Shown here in pieces: positions 1 to 11,230 of a DNA stretch of 64,000 nt (the stretch's first letter is position 1; each line of letters begins with the position of its first letter). The notes beneath the pieces were generated by a model. The model saw only the letters and a list, made by a program, of their open reading frames with translations. It had not been told where the DNA came from and did not search any database. Source of the stretch: Nectonema munidae (Eukaryota; Nematomorpha; Nectonematoida; Nectonematidae); contig JAUIRK010000121.1 of NCBI GenBank assembly GCA_030549495.1, positions 682,001-746,000 on the forward strand, in the 5' to 3' direction. A program made the translations under genes and the position numbers.

Positions 1-45
1 TGAGTTATCGAAATCTAGTATCTAACCAACCTTACTCACCCCCCC
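1..45 (-). repeat. tRNA-derived SINE, fragment cut by the window edge
   Basis: The first 40 bases match the tRNA-like head of the SINE copy at 27,569-27,708 almost base for base (TCTAGTATCTAACCAA..TTACTCAC). The orientation is minus. The body of the element, including the B box, lies outside the window. A C run follows directly. Confidence 0.6.
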
Positions 46-311
46 CCCCAATAGGATTAATAAAAAATTTTAACCTTTTTCCCAAATTGTTAGAAAAAAA
101 AGTTTTTTTTACCTTTTTTTGGGAATATTTTTATTGTAAAATAATTTTATTTTAATAATATTTTTAAAAAAAAAAACCAAAAAAAAAAGGGGGGGGGGTT
201 TTTGGGGGGGGTGGGGGGGTTATATATATTTTTTTTAAGACCCTCTCTTCTGGGGGGGGGTTGTAGAATAGATCAGCGGGGGAGGGGGGGGGGGGGGGGG
301 GGGGGGTTTTT
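46..311. repeat. Homopolymer-rich low-complexity tract
   Basis: This is a run of long C, A, T and G homopolymers. The G runs between about 187 and 306 are separated by only a few bases and include one over 20 bases long. A proline-rich frame read on the opposite strand is an artefact of the G runs. The tract could form G-quadruplexes, or it could be poorly resolved assembly. Confidence 0.6.
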
Positions 312-319
312 TTGTGGGT

Positions 320-1500
320 TTTTTCTTCAAACAATGTAATTGTCAGCGACAATTACAAAAAACTTTGCAAGCCGTGTAATTTGAAAACAATAAATGTTTC
401 TTTGAGAAATCTCTTCAAATATGATGCAGCAAGTAGCGTTTTCAAATGTGTGAATGAGGATATTGTAGCCAAAATAAAGGTTTCATCCTTGTTCTCCTTT
501 TAGTACGACGAGTTTACAAATGTATAGTAATGAGCCTAACTTCTTGCTTCTCTGAGATACGTTCATACCAACTGACATTATATGCGAGTTCAAGTTATAT
601 AGTTCATCTCAAACCACTGCAAAATCTGACAAATTTTTGGCAAAATTCCACATTTTTTCATGATGAACGCTTTAAATGGGGAAACTTATGTTGTGTGTAT
701 ACGGATGGTGCACTGGTTAGGATGGGATTGAAGTTATGATTTGGGGCGAAAGTAAAAAAGGTAGCACTTTAGGCCAAATGCATCTACAGAAATGCTGTCG
801 TCCATAAGACTCTCTGCTTTCCTTAAGGAAGTGATTGATTCTGTAGTCAAAAATATAAATTATTTAAAAGCCTAAGCACTCAAAGCTTGCCAGTTTAAAT
901 AACTATATAAAGACATCAATGCTCACTACGATAACTTCATTTTCTACACAGCAATACGTTGGCTATTAAAAGAAAACACCGTTATCGTGACTTAGAGAGG
1001 AAGAAGTTGTTTCTGGGGGTCCAAAAATGAAGGGTCCTGTCTCTCACTTCAAAGGTGAAGTATGGATTTAAAGTTGCATCCCTTGGTGACATTTTTAACC
1101 ATCTTAGAAACTTAAATTTGAAACTTCAAGGGAAGGAAACATATTGTCTCCCTTTTATTAAGATAGTCGGCTTCTAGCCTTTGTTTTAAACTTACAGAAC
1201 TGGTGTATGAAAACCAATCTTAGAACATTGTTATGCTTAAAAAACTTTGTGGATTGAAGGATGACACTCAGGTCTATCTATACCAGTTCTTCAAAGTTAA
1301 AATTACTAAGCAATTAAAATTTATCTTGTTAAAACAAATTCTATATAAGATTTTTTCTACTTTCTCGTAATTAATCCTTTGAGGAACACTAATCATCTGC
1401 TTTCTTTTTAAATAGACACTTTTGAACTGGGAAGATACAAATAGTGTCCCACTGTTCGTTAAAGAGTTAACAGGAGAACCCTTATTTAAATTCACAAAGG
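320..1500 (+). pseudogene. ZBED5-like hAT transposase, decayed
   Basis: Broken frames on the plus strand read as a hAT transposase of the ZBED5 type. The pattern CVYTDGA near 690-712 corresponds to the conserved TDGAP block around a catalytic Asp. LGDIFNHLRNLNLKLQGKE at about 1,083-1,140 corresponds to the family's 'DIFNHLNxLNLxLQG' block. Several stops and frame changes separate these pieces, so the copy is inactive. The stretch after 1,260 may be its C-terminal remainder but is weak. A second copy of this class lies at 54,460-55,700. Family assignment rests on motif recall, without a search. Confidence 0.6.
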
Positions 1501-1501
1501 T

Positions 1502-2460
1502 GTTTTAACGAAATTTCGCATATAACGAAACAATTTGCTTGCCTGGTCAAAATCTCCTTTTTATCATGTTTAAATTAAATGACCTATAACGAAGTCGGCA
1601 ATAATGAAATTTCGGTTATAGCATACTCATTTCTTAGCGCCTTGAGCAGCAAAGTCATTATAAATTAACTTGATATAACGTAGCTCCCCCCTCCCCCCAG
1701 GGCCGGCCTTAGGCCACTGCAACCTATGCGGCCGCAGTGGGCCCCGCGCTTCTCATTTTTCATTTTGATGATATATTGTACGATTTCGCTAAACGCAAGG
1801 TTCGCAAAGTAAAGTTTCTTTGATCGTCATTTTGTGTTAATGAAAAAGTAATAAAACAAATCCCTTTTCTTTTTTTCAAAATCTTATTTCTCACTTTTAA
1901 TCTTTTTTGCTACCCAAACTGGGCCCTGCGCAATCCATTTTGCATAGGGCCCCGCGAACACTAGGGCCGGGCCTGCTCCCCCCCCCCCCAAACAAGGAAA
2001 TTTACTGGCGTGTTGGAAGGTCTCGAACGTTTAAAAAACTACGGTTTAACCAAGGTTTTTGATGATTTCACGTATTGCGGAGTTAACAAATGATATTATG
2101 ACGGAGCGCGTAAAACAGCACAAGATCGCAGAATATGTTCGAGATGCGTAATAATTTTATTTTTATATTTATGATTTTTATATTCACTTAATAATTGCAT
2201 GTACTAATGTGTTTTATTGATGTCTGTGTGTGAATATAATTTAGATTTACCGGTGTGTAACTTATGTTTATTACACTATCTATGATACAAAATGTTTGTA
2301 TTTAAAGTAAAAGATATTTTATTCACAAATTTTTGTCTGTTTTATGTCCTTCCTGATATAACGAGCCTAAATTAACCATTCCACCCCATGGTAGTTCATT
2401 ATAACCCGATTTTAGCGTTTTTTCATTAATACAAAAATTTCACTAATTAATATAATTCCC
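1502..2460 (+). mobile_element. Pogo/Tigger-like DNA transposon remnant
   Basis: Both flanks of the inserted MITE at 1,698-1,975 carry repeated ATATAACGA motifs (about 1,521, 1,580, 1,674 and 2,356), which resemble pogo/Tigger terminal regions. Around 2,011-2,150 a short plus-strand reading gives LEGLERLKNYGLTKVFDDF. After a frame change it gives LTNDIMTERVKQHKIAEY, like the tail of a CENP-B/DDE pogo transposase. The catalytic core is missing. Identification is moderate because only the tail and terminal-like motifs remain. Confidence 0.4.
1698..1975. mobile_element. GC-rich hAT-type MITE (CAGGGCCGGCC family), copy 1
   Basis: The 278-bp element starts CAGGGCCGGCCTTAGG and ends CTAGGGCCGGGCCTG, which are imperfect terminal inverted repeats of hAT type. 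CTCCCCC stands on both sides and may be a target duplication, although the C-rich context makes it ambiguous. The interior is AT-rich between GC-rich ends. It is inserted in the pogo-like remnant. A second copy at 52,155-52,479 matches along its whole length. Confidence 0.75.
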
Positions 2461-2598
2461 CTTCCCATCAGTGGTTGCTTCCTTGTATGTGTCTGTGGCA
2501 GGGGTCTGGAGACAACAACCTTTTATTTTCCTATGTTTAACCCATTGGACCCCACCATTATTTTTGAATATCTCAGTCGATTTGTTGATTAAGATAAT

Positions 2599-2700
2599 TT
2601 TATATCAAATTTCTTACTGTCTCTGCTTTTTCTGAGATCAAATGGATTAAGTAATTTCATCTCAGAAAAAGCAAATGAGAATAAATTATTTGATATAAAA
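2599..2700. repeat. Foldback palindrome
   Basis: Two arms of about 40 bp are inverted copies of each other: TTTATATCAAATTT through CTGAGAT, and ATCTCAG through TTTGATATAAA. They are separated by about 20 bp. They would form a long imperfect hairpin. No gene is near. It could be a foldback MITE. Confidence 0.65.
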
Positions 2701-5468
2701 GTAGAATCAAAAAATCGTATGCGTCAAGTAAAACTGAAGATCTGGTTAATATAATAATTGTTTTTGAAAGTATGTTACCTTTATACAGAAGTAGAGAGAG
2801 ATACTAACTCTTAAACTGTAATCTTATTCTTTAGCATTCTTGTAACAAAATTTGCCTGATTAGATTTGTCTATTTTACTCACAACTATCTCATAAATCGT
2901 GCACTTCTTTTACAATTAATACACTTCTCAAGAAAACAGAAGAAACATTTGTTTTCCTGCAATTGTCACATCTAACGGTCTTGCACAAACTCAAACGCTT
3001 TGCTCTATCTTCCGTCTATTATAATAAGCTTCTCCAAAGCTCTCACGATGCTGCACTCATTTTGAGGTATGAAACTTTTGAGAAGTTTACAGGAAATGTT
3101 AACATGCCATTTTTAAGATATATTCTTAAAGTTATCTTACCCTGTTCCATTAGAATGATGATTAAGGGAGTTTTTGGTTAAGTCGTAAGTGTTCGTATAC
3201 TTTACACTATCTAAAATTGTGAATCTTGGACTGCAATTGAAGAATGATGGATTAGTGTGTTAAAATATTATGCATACTACTAGAACTCGTGCATAAGGGT
3301 TATACATACGTATAGATTGTGTGTGTCTGTGTGTATACAGTCAGGATTGTATATTTCCAACAAAGAATACATAGCAAATTTTCATTAATATTCAATATCT
3401 GTAGAAGTGCTTTTCAGGTAAAATAATACAGAAGTGGTTGTAGTGTGTACTGAACACACATCATTCCATTCAGAATCGCATAAAGAAGATTCGAGAAGGC
3501 ACATTCGTCCTTTTGTCTCTCGAGAATGAGTTGGCCATTTGAACGAACTATTGCGTCATTACTTGATCTTTATATATGCATAAAAAACACACACACACAC
3601 TTACTCTTCTTTGAAAATAATTAAAGAATTGTGAAGTAAAGGAGGGGGAGGGGGCGATAATGAGTACAACAATGGCGTGTAACACTCACTCCACAATCAC
3701 CCCCTTAATTAATGGATTACGCCCTATTTTGTAATCAGAATGCCCAAGGACTTTTTCTCACCACGGTAGTTGAGAAAAGGTTTTTTGAAGAGGAGCTTTA
3801 AACACTTTCGTTTGCCTGAAAGAATGAGTAAAGGATGTCTTTTATAGTCAAAACATCATTCGAAGTTAGGCTAGATTAGTGCGGCATGAAAGAAACATGA
3901 ATTATCTGTATATCTTGATTTTAGCCAAATATTTAAGTGTTGGAAAATTTATTATCCTATATTTTCAAAAATTTTGTTGAAGTACGAATTCAAATTATAG
4001 GTAAAAATTCCAAAAATGCAATATTTTGACTAAATTTTGATCAAAGAGCACTTACATTCCAGAAAAATACATTTGAAATTCGGTTCAATGACTTCAGATG
4101 TGTTTCCATCGATGTTGAAATCATATTTGAAAAGGTTAAGTTCCGGGAAAGTTACCCAACAAAGTTTTTAGTTGTTGAAGTTCGATGACCTCATTTGGTA
4201 ATCGATCTAAAATGGTTCCTACTGAGTCAAATCCTTTCGTGGTTTTGGATAATTAACCAATCAAATCAAGCAACATTCAAAGAAAACAAATTTACGGCTC
4301 AGATAGCGAAGGATTTCCAAATTTATGGAGTTTTGAGAATCTCCATGAAAGAAATACACGCTTAGATAAAATTATGGCAGCACACTGATTAGTTCAAAAA
4401 GAAAACTAACCTTATGATATTTGTATAAGTTCTCTACGGAGAATGAAATATGAGAATGGAAAAATAACTATATTTTTTAAATAATGGACAGGTAAATTAT
4501 AATTGACGATATTTTCGCCATATTTTTAAAAAATCACTTAAAAACAAAAATGCAAAGCTAGATATATTTATTCAAAATTTTTAACTCTGCTAGCATATGT
4601 ACATTGTACATAGAAAAGATTCAAAGCACCATAGTGGCATTCAACGATTCAGAAAAACGAGACTTATAGGAACCTAACATGAGTCAAAAATTTTGTATAA
4701 TAGTGTTAAGTAAGGTATAGGAAAGTCGAAACCAATTCTAAGAAATAATATAAAAAATAGAACAAGTATGCGCTGCTCTATGGTTTTTCGCCAATTATCA
4801 AGATATTGCTGACTCAAACGCCGGTTTTATTACACTATGTAACAAAACAATGTTGCAATCAATTTTGTCATTTTCTTGCGTAAATGTAAGCAAAATACAT
4901 TTTAAGTGTTACAAGATATTGAAACGCTATTTTATCGATAAAATGTCGGTTTTTCATGTAATCTGTTATTCTTTTAAGTCAACTCTACAAGGATAAGTAA
5001 CCACAAAATGTATATGGATCAGCGATGAGTTGTCAATTCCAGCATAGAAATCTAAATCTGATGTTGATATTTTGGATGGCGATGATGTCTGCAAAGGAAA
5101 ATGGAGTTCTTTGAAATAATGTCTTCTAAGGGGCGTTTCTTTGAAAAATGTCTGAGAAACCTGTAATAGACTCTAAAGACTTGAGTAATTATGAGTACGG
5201 TACGATTGACAGATTTTAGCTTGTTTTATTTACTTAGAGACTTTGAATGAATTTTTTTTACTATTTAAAAATTTTAAATATCGTTGTGAAAAAGGTAATG
5301 ATTCAAAATAGGCTGTCTTATTTGCCCCAATTTCTAAAAATTTTACGATTCTTCCAGCTAATTTCTCAGATCACAAAGAAGCGTGCATCCAAAAGTTTAT
5401 ATTTCGATGTATACACAATTTCTCAGCTTAGTTACGCATTATACAATAGTATATGTATGTATTTATAT
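2701..5468. other. AT-rich intergenic stretch, no gene seen
   Basis: No coding frame here shows family resemblance or a splice structure. The short frames at 2,963-3,181 and 5,247-5,471 look like chance openings. There is an (AC)n run near 3,588-3,600 and a G-rich patch near 3,641-3,656. Confidence 0.5.
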
Positions 5469-5719
5469 TAGAGATGTATCGGATGTAAAAAATTTTTGTA
5501 TCTGTGTATGTGGATATCAAATTTGACATCCTAGCGGATGTCAGAATAAATTATTTTTAAGCGGATATCATAATTGCTATTCTAAGCAAACGTAAGTTTT
5601 ATACTTTGTAAAAATTTTGGATAAAGTAAAAATTGAGAAATTCTTAAAAAAAATTTGCTGTAAATAGAAAAAAGATATTCATTCTATATTCGCTTTTGCG
5701 AATATCCGATACATCTCTA
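5469..5719. mobile_element. hAT-type MITE with perfect 16-bp terminal inverted repeats
   Basis: TAGAGATGTATCGGAT at 5,469-5,484 is matched exactly, inverted, by ATCCGATACATCTCTA at 5,704-5,719. The 251-bp element has no coding capacity. The flanking 8-mers do not match, so no target duplication is visible. A hAT transposase tail lies 130 bp to the right, so this could instead be one end of a rearranged larger element. Confidence 0.7.
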
Positions 5720-5844
5720 GTAGGTATCAGAGCACAGAAGGGAGTGCAATTTTAGGTCGGGTAGGGGAACAATTTTCTCAATGATCAAATATAAAAGTAT
5801 TTCATGAAACAAAAAGATGAAATAAACTTTTTTATTTAAGCTAA

Positions 5845-5995
5845 TTTTTAAATGGGTTATTATTTTGCCCAACAAAAATTAACTCTTCAACTTTTTCTGG
5901 ATTCAAGCTACTTCGTTTACAGCTTACAATATTTGAACCGAAACTGAACAATCTTTCTGATTGAAAGTTGCTTGGTAGTATTAATTTATTAAGAT
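5845..5995 (-). pseudogene. hAT transposase C-terminal dimerisation fragment
   Basis: The minus strand reads LPSNFQSERLFSFGSNIV, then RSSLNPEKVEELIFV. This is the hallmark C-terminal hAT block (SERxFSxxGxIV...R..L.PEKVE.L.F). Only about 45 residues are clear. The rest of the transposase is missing or unreadable upstream. The adjacent MITE at 5,469-5,719 may derive from the same element. Confidence 0.65.
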
Positions 5996-6225
5996 ATAAT
6001 TCTGAAAATATATATTTCGATAGTATTTTGTAATTTTTTTAAAACCTCTTTGGAAAGTTTTATAAGATTATTATAAGAATAATTAAGAAAATTAGATCAG
6101 AGAAAAAAGAGAGGCCATTTTGAAGAATCAGGAAAAGGAAAAGAAGCTGAAACGAGCCGCCATTTTTTTCGACGACATACTGAATATTGAAAAAATGGCG
6201 ATTTCCATAGGAAAGTATAGGGACG

Positions 6226-6448
6226 CAGTGGCGGATCCAGAAATTTCTTATATGGAGCCGAAATCTATTTAAATTTTTTGCAATTTTGCTAAAAGTCTTC
6301 AGAGAATACGACAGCTGTATTATGTCTTTTAGAATCACTAATTATTACCTTATATTTTATACATGTAAGGGTAATTTTCGAAGCCATTTTTCATAGGGGG
6401 GGGGTAGGCCCATGAGACCCCCCCCCCTCCCCCTTGGATCCGCCACTG
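6226..6448. mobile_element. hAT-type MITE, CAGTGGCGGATCCAG ends
   Basis: The element begins CAGTGGCGGATCCAG and ends TTGGATCCGCCACTG, which are inverted repeats typical of hAT elements. It contains G and C runs near its right end. Flanks share only TAGG, so the target duplication is eroded. A half-site of the same family (AAATCCGCCACT) occurs near 20,782. Confidence 0.7.
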
Positions 6449-7754
6449 TAGGTACTCATCGATTAATGAGATCGTATTCTACGAAATAAATTTCAATTTC
6501 ATAGGAGATTTCGTGCAAACGAAGCCAACATTTTTTTCAGTATTATTTCATATAAATAATGTATATTTGCAGAATATGGAATATCAAATTTTCTATCAAT
6601 TCCTCTAAAAAGGGGTTAAAACCTTCCCCGCGGGGAAAAGCGAAGCTCGGGGTCCCCACTGGGCTCTGGTACGGTTATATACTTATAATTAAAATGACTT
6701 TTTATATGGTGATTAATGAAGTTATTTTAGTTCTTTTCGAAAATGCCAATCACACAATTAAATTTTTTTGCGAATTACTTTCTTTTTTTTACGAGATAAT
6801 AAAATCACTCATAAAATTTTCATCGTCTAACTAAGCGGCTTCCCTTTAGCAAAGAAAAACTCCTTATTTTGTAAGTGTATAAAAACTGATGAGAAAAATT
6901 TTATTTTCAAAAGTTTTTTATTTTTTTTGTATTAAATGGCTTAAATATATGCCTTTCGAAATATCCTATCTCATATTGTATTCTATGAAATATAAATTTA
7001 TATTATATATTTAACTTGTTTTATTGTTAAAAAATTTTCTTATTCATTTAAAATTAAAATTTGGTGAACACAGAAAGAACTACCTTCTTTTTCCTTTAAT
7101 TTAAGAATCCCTTTTTCTGACACAAACATCATTTAATGTTGAAGAGTTTTTTCATTTAGTTTTTTTTAACTAAATTGTAGGAGCCAACAAAAAGAAAAAG
7201 TTTCAATTCCTCAAATATATTTTTCAAAATGACATCAAGTTCAAACAAAAATTTTTTAAAACACTAATTTCGACGACTCTAACCATAAATATCACATAGA
7301 AATTTAAGCCTTTAAATTTAAAACCACTCAAAGAGATTAGAAATTTAATTGTAGTAAACCTTATCAAAAAAACACAATTTTTACACAAATGTCTCCCCAT
7401 CTATTTATTCTTCTTCTTCTTTTCCCATTTTCTATGGGGTCCGTGTTTTTTAATTTTCGGCCCATTTATTTATATTAGAATTAAACACAGAGCAAATTTT
7501 CTTATAAAAAGTAAACGAAGTTGTCTCCCTATTATATTTATATCAAATACTTTCAATTTCTATTTAAAATTTCATGACTTCTTACCTGTCAATCAATGCA
7601 CCTAAATTATTTGTTTGATATGAACTAGGCCTGTTGACAAGTGGATCTTTTATCTCCTGTCTATTTTTATAATAAAACAATTCCTTACCCCTAACCTCTG
7701 TTTACAAGTAGTATATTATAAATTTTTTTTTAATTATATGTAAATTTAGAATAT
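6449..7754. other. AT-rich intergenic stretch, no gene seen
   Basis: No supported gene. A GC-rich patch at about 6,622-6,675 (CCCCGCGGGG, GGTCCCCACTGGGC, TGGTACGG) loosely resembles the 3' part of the local SINE but is too short to assign. The 91-codon frame at 6,559-6,834 spans that patch and has no recognisable content. Confidence 0.4.
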
Positions 7755-8072
7755 TTATGCCATATTTAAAAAATCTATGATTTTTGTTGCGAATCTGGCA
7801 AAAATAAATCTGCGAGCAAGCAAGGTGTTGTAGTGACGAGCATGCGATTGATTATCGCTCTTGTTGAACTGCAGGGCGTTGAAAAGTGCCTGTCTAGATG
7901 CGTTCGCTGTAGCTGAATAAATATGAGGTGTGGTTTTATCATAATCACTGCCCGAAATGATACTCTCAGGGAAGCGATTTCTTCCTGTTAATTTTTTCTT
8001 CTCTCGATAGCTGTCTTGATATTTGCGTATTCTGTTGTCGTCATATTTTCTTGAATTACTTTTTAATGCCAA
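7755..8072 (-). CDS. Unidentified 105-residue ORF in a GC-richer island
   Basis: A 105-codon open frame runs from ATG at 8,072 to a stop at 7,755. Its GC content is clearly above the surrounding AT-rich DNA, which is why I keep it. The product is basic and hydrophilic in its first half (RKYDDNRIRKYQDSYREKKK), with a 'TTPHIYSATANASRQALFN' stretch in the middle. That stretch slightly recalls the segment before the myosin P-loop, but no GESGAGKT motif follows, so I do not assign it. In-frame stops lie just upstream of the ATG and no splice sites are obvious. It could be a short gene, an exon or a decayed insert. Confidence 0.25.
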   Translation of the reverse strand: MALKSNSRKYDDNRIRKYQDSYREKKKLTGRNRFPESIISGSDYDKTTPHIYSATANASRQALFNALQFNKSDNQSHARHYNTLLARRFIFARFATKIIDFLNMA

Positions 8073-8757
8073 TTAACACTGGAGAAGCTATGGGATAGAA
8101 TAGAGCCCTTAATTTTTTTTTAATTAGAATGAGATATTTTCAAGAGGCTATATTTTCAGATATTAAATATTTTTAGCATTTCGGTTAAATTTAATAAAAT
8201 TTTGTGAATTAACAGATAATTCAATTTTTACCTCGATGGTCCACATGGGTTTTAGAAAACCACTGAGATAAAAACTGAAAAACAAATAGGTTTAAATTTG
8301 TGTTACTTATAATACATAAAATATAGAATTTTCAAAGTAAAATAGAGTTTTGCCTCTATTTTATAGCAAACTTTTACAATTGTTTTATTTTTGTCCTTGT
8401 TAAATTTTATGTTAGGGTCGTATATAATACATTTTTAGGACAAAAAAGTTATCCTCCCTAGTGTTATACATGTTTCAGAAAAAATACGATTTGTCTATCG
8501 GATAAAAAATGATACAAATATCGACGGGCCTGTATTTAAGCAACATTTCGATATAAAATTTTAAAAATAATTTGATGTGTAGAAAGCTAGTTGGACTACT
8601 GGAGCGAGTGGACTGTAAACTTGAGAAATATCATATTTGAAGGTTGCATCAAATATTACGCCAAAATTTACTATAAATATTCAACAAAAGAAGGAAGCCC
8701 TTTTGTTAAAAATAAGTGAGAAAATGAAATCAGGATTGAGAATTATATAAAAATTAA
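8073..8757. other. Intergenic stretch downstream of Nup54, no gene seen
   Basis: AT-rich sequence between the unidentified ORF and the poly(A) signal of Nup54. I see no coding frame, repeat boundary or RNA gene. Confidence 0.45.
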
Positions 8758-8763
8758 TTTATT
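8758..8763 (-). promoter_or_regulatory. Poly(A) signal of Nup54
   Basis: AATAAA on the minus strand lies 15 nt past the Nup54 stop codon. The 3' UTR would therefore be extremely short. Confidence 0.55.
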
Positions 8764-8778
8764 GTACAGAAAGACTTT

Positions 8779-10104
8779 CTACTTCTTCATGTCATTTTCA
8801 CATTCTTCAACTTCTTTGTCAATGAAATACACGCGATTCAATAATTTTTCAAGGCCTTGAGACTGCGTGACCAGATATTCTTTCAAAATGTCAAGGTTTT
8901 CCTTTGGGAAAAGCTTTTGATCAACATTAGAAGGATGATAAATGCTTTTCAAAGAAGACTGCGAGGTTAATCGACTGGCTACGCTGTAGACCCTCGACTC
9001 TAAACCATTAGCAGCAGTGATTTTTTTATTCATTTCATCAAGATTTTCTTTAAATGTTATATTTTTAGCTTTAACTTTGCTATCATTCAGGAAACAGGAA
9101 AATTCAGTATTGCCATCGATTATAATTTGAGAAATGGTCAGGCACTTTACAATTTTATGATTCAAAAATGCTTGACGTTGCTTCACTTTTTTCAAAAGAG
9201 AGAGTATTTCTTGCTTACGCTGCACACACGCGTAATAGCCAGAAGCAACCTTTGAAATTTGTTCGCGTTGACACTCGCTTTCATTTTTGATCGTGGATAA
9301 TCTTTCGTGAATTCCTTTGAAGCCGTAAATCGGAACTTGAATCAAGTGATCTGGATCGGGATTATTCGCTATGGAATGTCTTCTGATGAGAGGCTCAAAG
9401 TTTTTAGAAAGAAAGTCTTGGTAGTGTTGAATGACTCGCTTTGGAGGAGCAATCTTAGATTCAATATTTACAACGCCTAACAAAGAAGATAGCTGTGATT
9501 GGATGCTTGCCTGGTTGAGAGCAGGAGACAGTTCATCACATGGAATAGTGCGAACCACCAAATTTTGCATGTTTTCAGTGATGAAGAAGGAAATCTCAGA
9601 TATCGCTGTGTTGTTCACTATTTGTACTGGGGGTGTTAATTTTTTGATGTTTGTGATGTTGACGCGAAAAACCGGTTTATTTCCTATAATCTTAAGCAGG
9701 ATTGCCTCGATTTCCTGCTTTTGTTTATGAAAGTCGCAATAATTTTTGGTTGACAAAAGCGAAACTATTCCGTCTTCATTCGTGTGCGATTCGATAACAT
9801 TGTAAACAAGGGCTTTGAATTTATAGGCTGGGCTCTGTTGAGTGTACTGAATTGGAGGGCTTTGATTAGAAAAGTAGCCTTTTCCTTTGCCTAAGAAGGC
9901 CTGCGCTCTATTCAGCTTGGCAAGAATCATATCTCGTTTGTCATTGAAAATTGTGGGAGACATGAGGGAGAGGGAGAGAGCTTTCATTTCTGGACTCGTA
10001 GATGCATTCACATCCGCTATTTGTGTTGAAGAAAGAGGCAATAGAGGCATTAGTTTCGTTGAGTCTAAACTGGAGGAGGAGTTGGTAGTAGAGAACAAGT
10101 TCAT
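8779..10104 (-). CDS. Nup54: Nucleoporin Nup54, FG-repeat-less
   Basis: Nup54 is part of the central-channel Nup62-Nup58-Nup54 complex of the nuclear pore. The 441-residue product matches animal Nup54 from about residue 49. SPTIFNDKRDMILAKLNRAQ (49-68) and FLGKGKGYF (70-78) parallel the family's SPIFNDERDTILAKWN...FWGTGKGYF block. A ferredoxin-like region follows (about 95-210), then NNPDPDHLIQVPIYGFKGIHERL (247-269) and a helical coiled-coil C-terminus (about 270-440). The N-terminal 48 residues are Ser/Thr-rich with no FG dipeptide, although Nup54 usually carries FG repeats there. Both Trp of the W...FW block are Leu. The frame has no intron. A TAA lies in frame 9 nt before the ATG, so this start is the first possible one in this exon, although an upstream spliced exon cannot be excluded. 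It could be a retrocopy, but the intact frame argues for function. Confidence 0.88.
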   Translation of the reverse strand: MNLFSTTNSSSSLDSTKLMPLLPLSSTQIADVNASTSPEMKALSLSLMSPTIFNDKRDMILAKLNRAQAFLGKGKGYFSNQSPPIQYTQQSPAYKFKALVYNVIESHTNEDGIVSLLSTKNYCDFHKQKQEIEAILLKIIGNKPVFRVNITNIKKLTPPVQIVNNTAISEISFFITENMQNLVVRTIPCDELSPALNQASIQSQLSSLLGVVNIESKIAPPKRVIQHYQDFLSKNFEPLIRRHSIANNPDPDHLIQVPIYGFKGIHERLSTIKNESECQREQISKVASGYYACVQRKQEILSLLKKVKQRQAFLNHKIVKCLTISQIIIDGNTEFSCFLNDSKVKAKNITFKENLDEMNKKITAANGLESRVYSVASRLTSQSSLKSIYHPSNVDQKLFPKENLDILKEYLVTQSQGLEKLLNRVYFIDKEVEECENDMKK

Positions 10105-11230
10105 TAAAATTCTTTATTTTTAGTGTGGTGCGTGGAGAAAAATCTTTATTGATAGTAAATTTAATCTTTAAGGCGCTTCAAATTAGAATGACTCGATGAA
10201 GACGGCTCTCTGTTAAAAAAGAAAAGCACAATCAAATTACTTTGAATCGAGTAAATATGCTTATAAAAAGTGATAGCCTAAGAGTTAGTTCGAAAAGAGA
10301 TTTCGTATTTTTGACTAAATATATGTTCTTTTTTAGCTTGTATCTTTTATCACCTTAAAAACGTATTTCAGAGGAGAAAAATTAAAGTTCGTAAAGCAGA
10401 AAGAGTTGAATTAGTTATTTTTCTCTTGTATATATATTAACTAAACACATTAATCTGTTATTTATTTATTCTTTTGTATAAATTCATTTAGTATCACAGA
10501 TATATATATAATATATGATATCCGTTATCGATTTATATTACGTTAAAAAGCGTTGTGTTAAGTAAATTAAACTTAAAAAAATCATAAAACCTTGACTGGA
10601 ATATCTTATCACTCAAGTAATGAGCTTCAACTTGACAAAGTTAATCAAAATTGAAGGTTTGATATAAAAAAAATGTACGAAGATGGAAGTTCTACCGAAC
10701 TTCGATATTTATCGTAATTTCAAAGCGTAACGTACCTTATGCCACCATTAAGTATAAAAGCTTCATAAACTTTTATCATTTAGGTCTATCTAAAATAACA
10801 CTATCGTAAATGCCTAATGCTATAACACGCACTCTTCGTTATAATAGAAATAAATGTTTCAATTCAAAAATTGTTCCTCGTCATCTCATTTTTCGGTCAT
10901 ATAACAAATATCTTAACTTTTGTGTAACACATTTATGTAGGCAGCAAATAGTTTCTCATACCTCATATCATTTTTCAGTGAATCTGCACTTCTGTCTCAT
11001 ATGTGTTTAAAATTGCAAAGTTCTTGTATTTTTTTTTAGAAATTTTTGCTTTAAAAGAATTCACATTTTAAACCACATCCCATCTCAATCGTTTTCCTTC
11101 TTGCTTATCTTTGTTAGTTGTTGTAGGGAAGGAAGTGATATTACGGCACCAAAAAGAAATCAAATGTAACGCGTGAACTCGAAAATTTAACACTCGTCCA
11201 GTGAATCACGCGCATACGTATACTTTTAAA
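10105..11230. other. Region upstream of Nup54, no gene seen
   Basis: This should hold the Nup54 promoter (minus strand), but I see no clear TATA or initiator arrangement in such AT-rich DNA. The 66-codon frame at 10,810-11,010 has no recognisable content. Confidence 0.35.

Noticed and set aside
164-352. Proline-rich protein on the minus strand
   Set aside because: It is the translation of poly-G runs; no coding signal.
7755-8072. Myosin motor domain (PHIYSATA resembling PPHIFAIAD)
   Set aside because: The P-loop GESGAGKT that should follow within about 30 residues is absent in all minus-strand frames, and the flanking residues do not match.
9431-9730. 99-residue plus-strand ORF
   Set aside because: Antisense shadow of Nup54.
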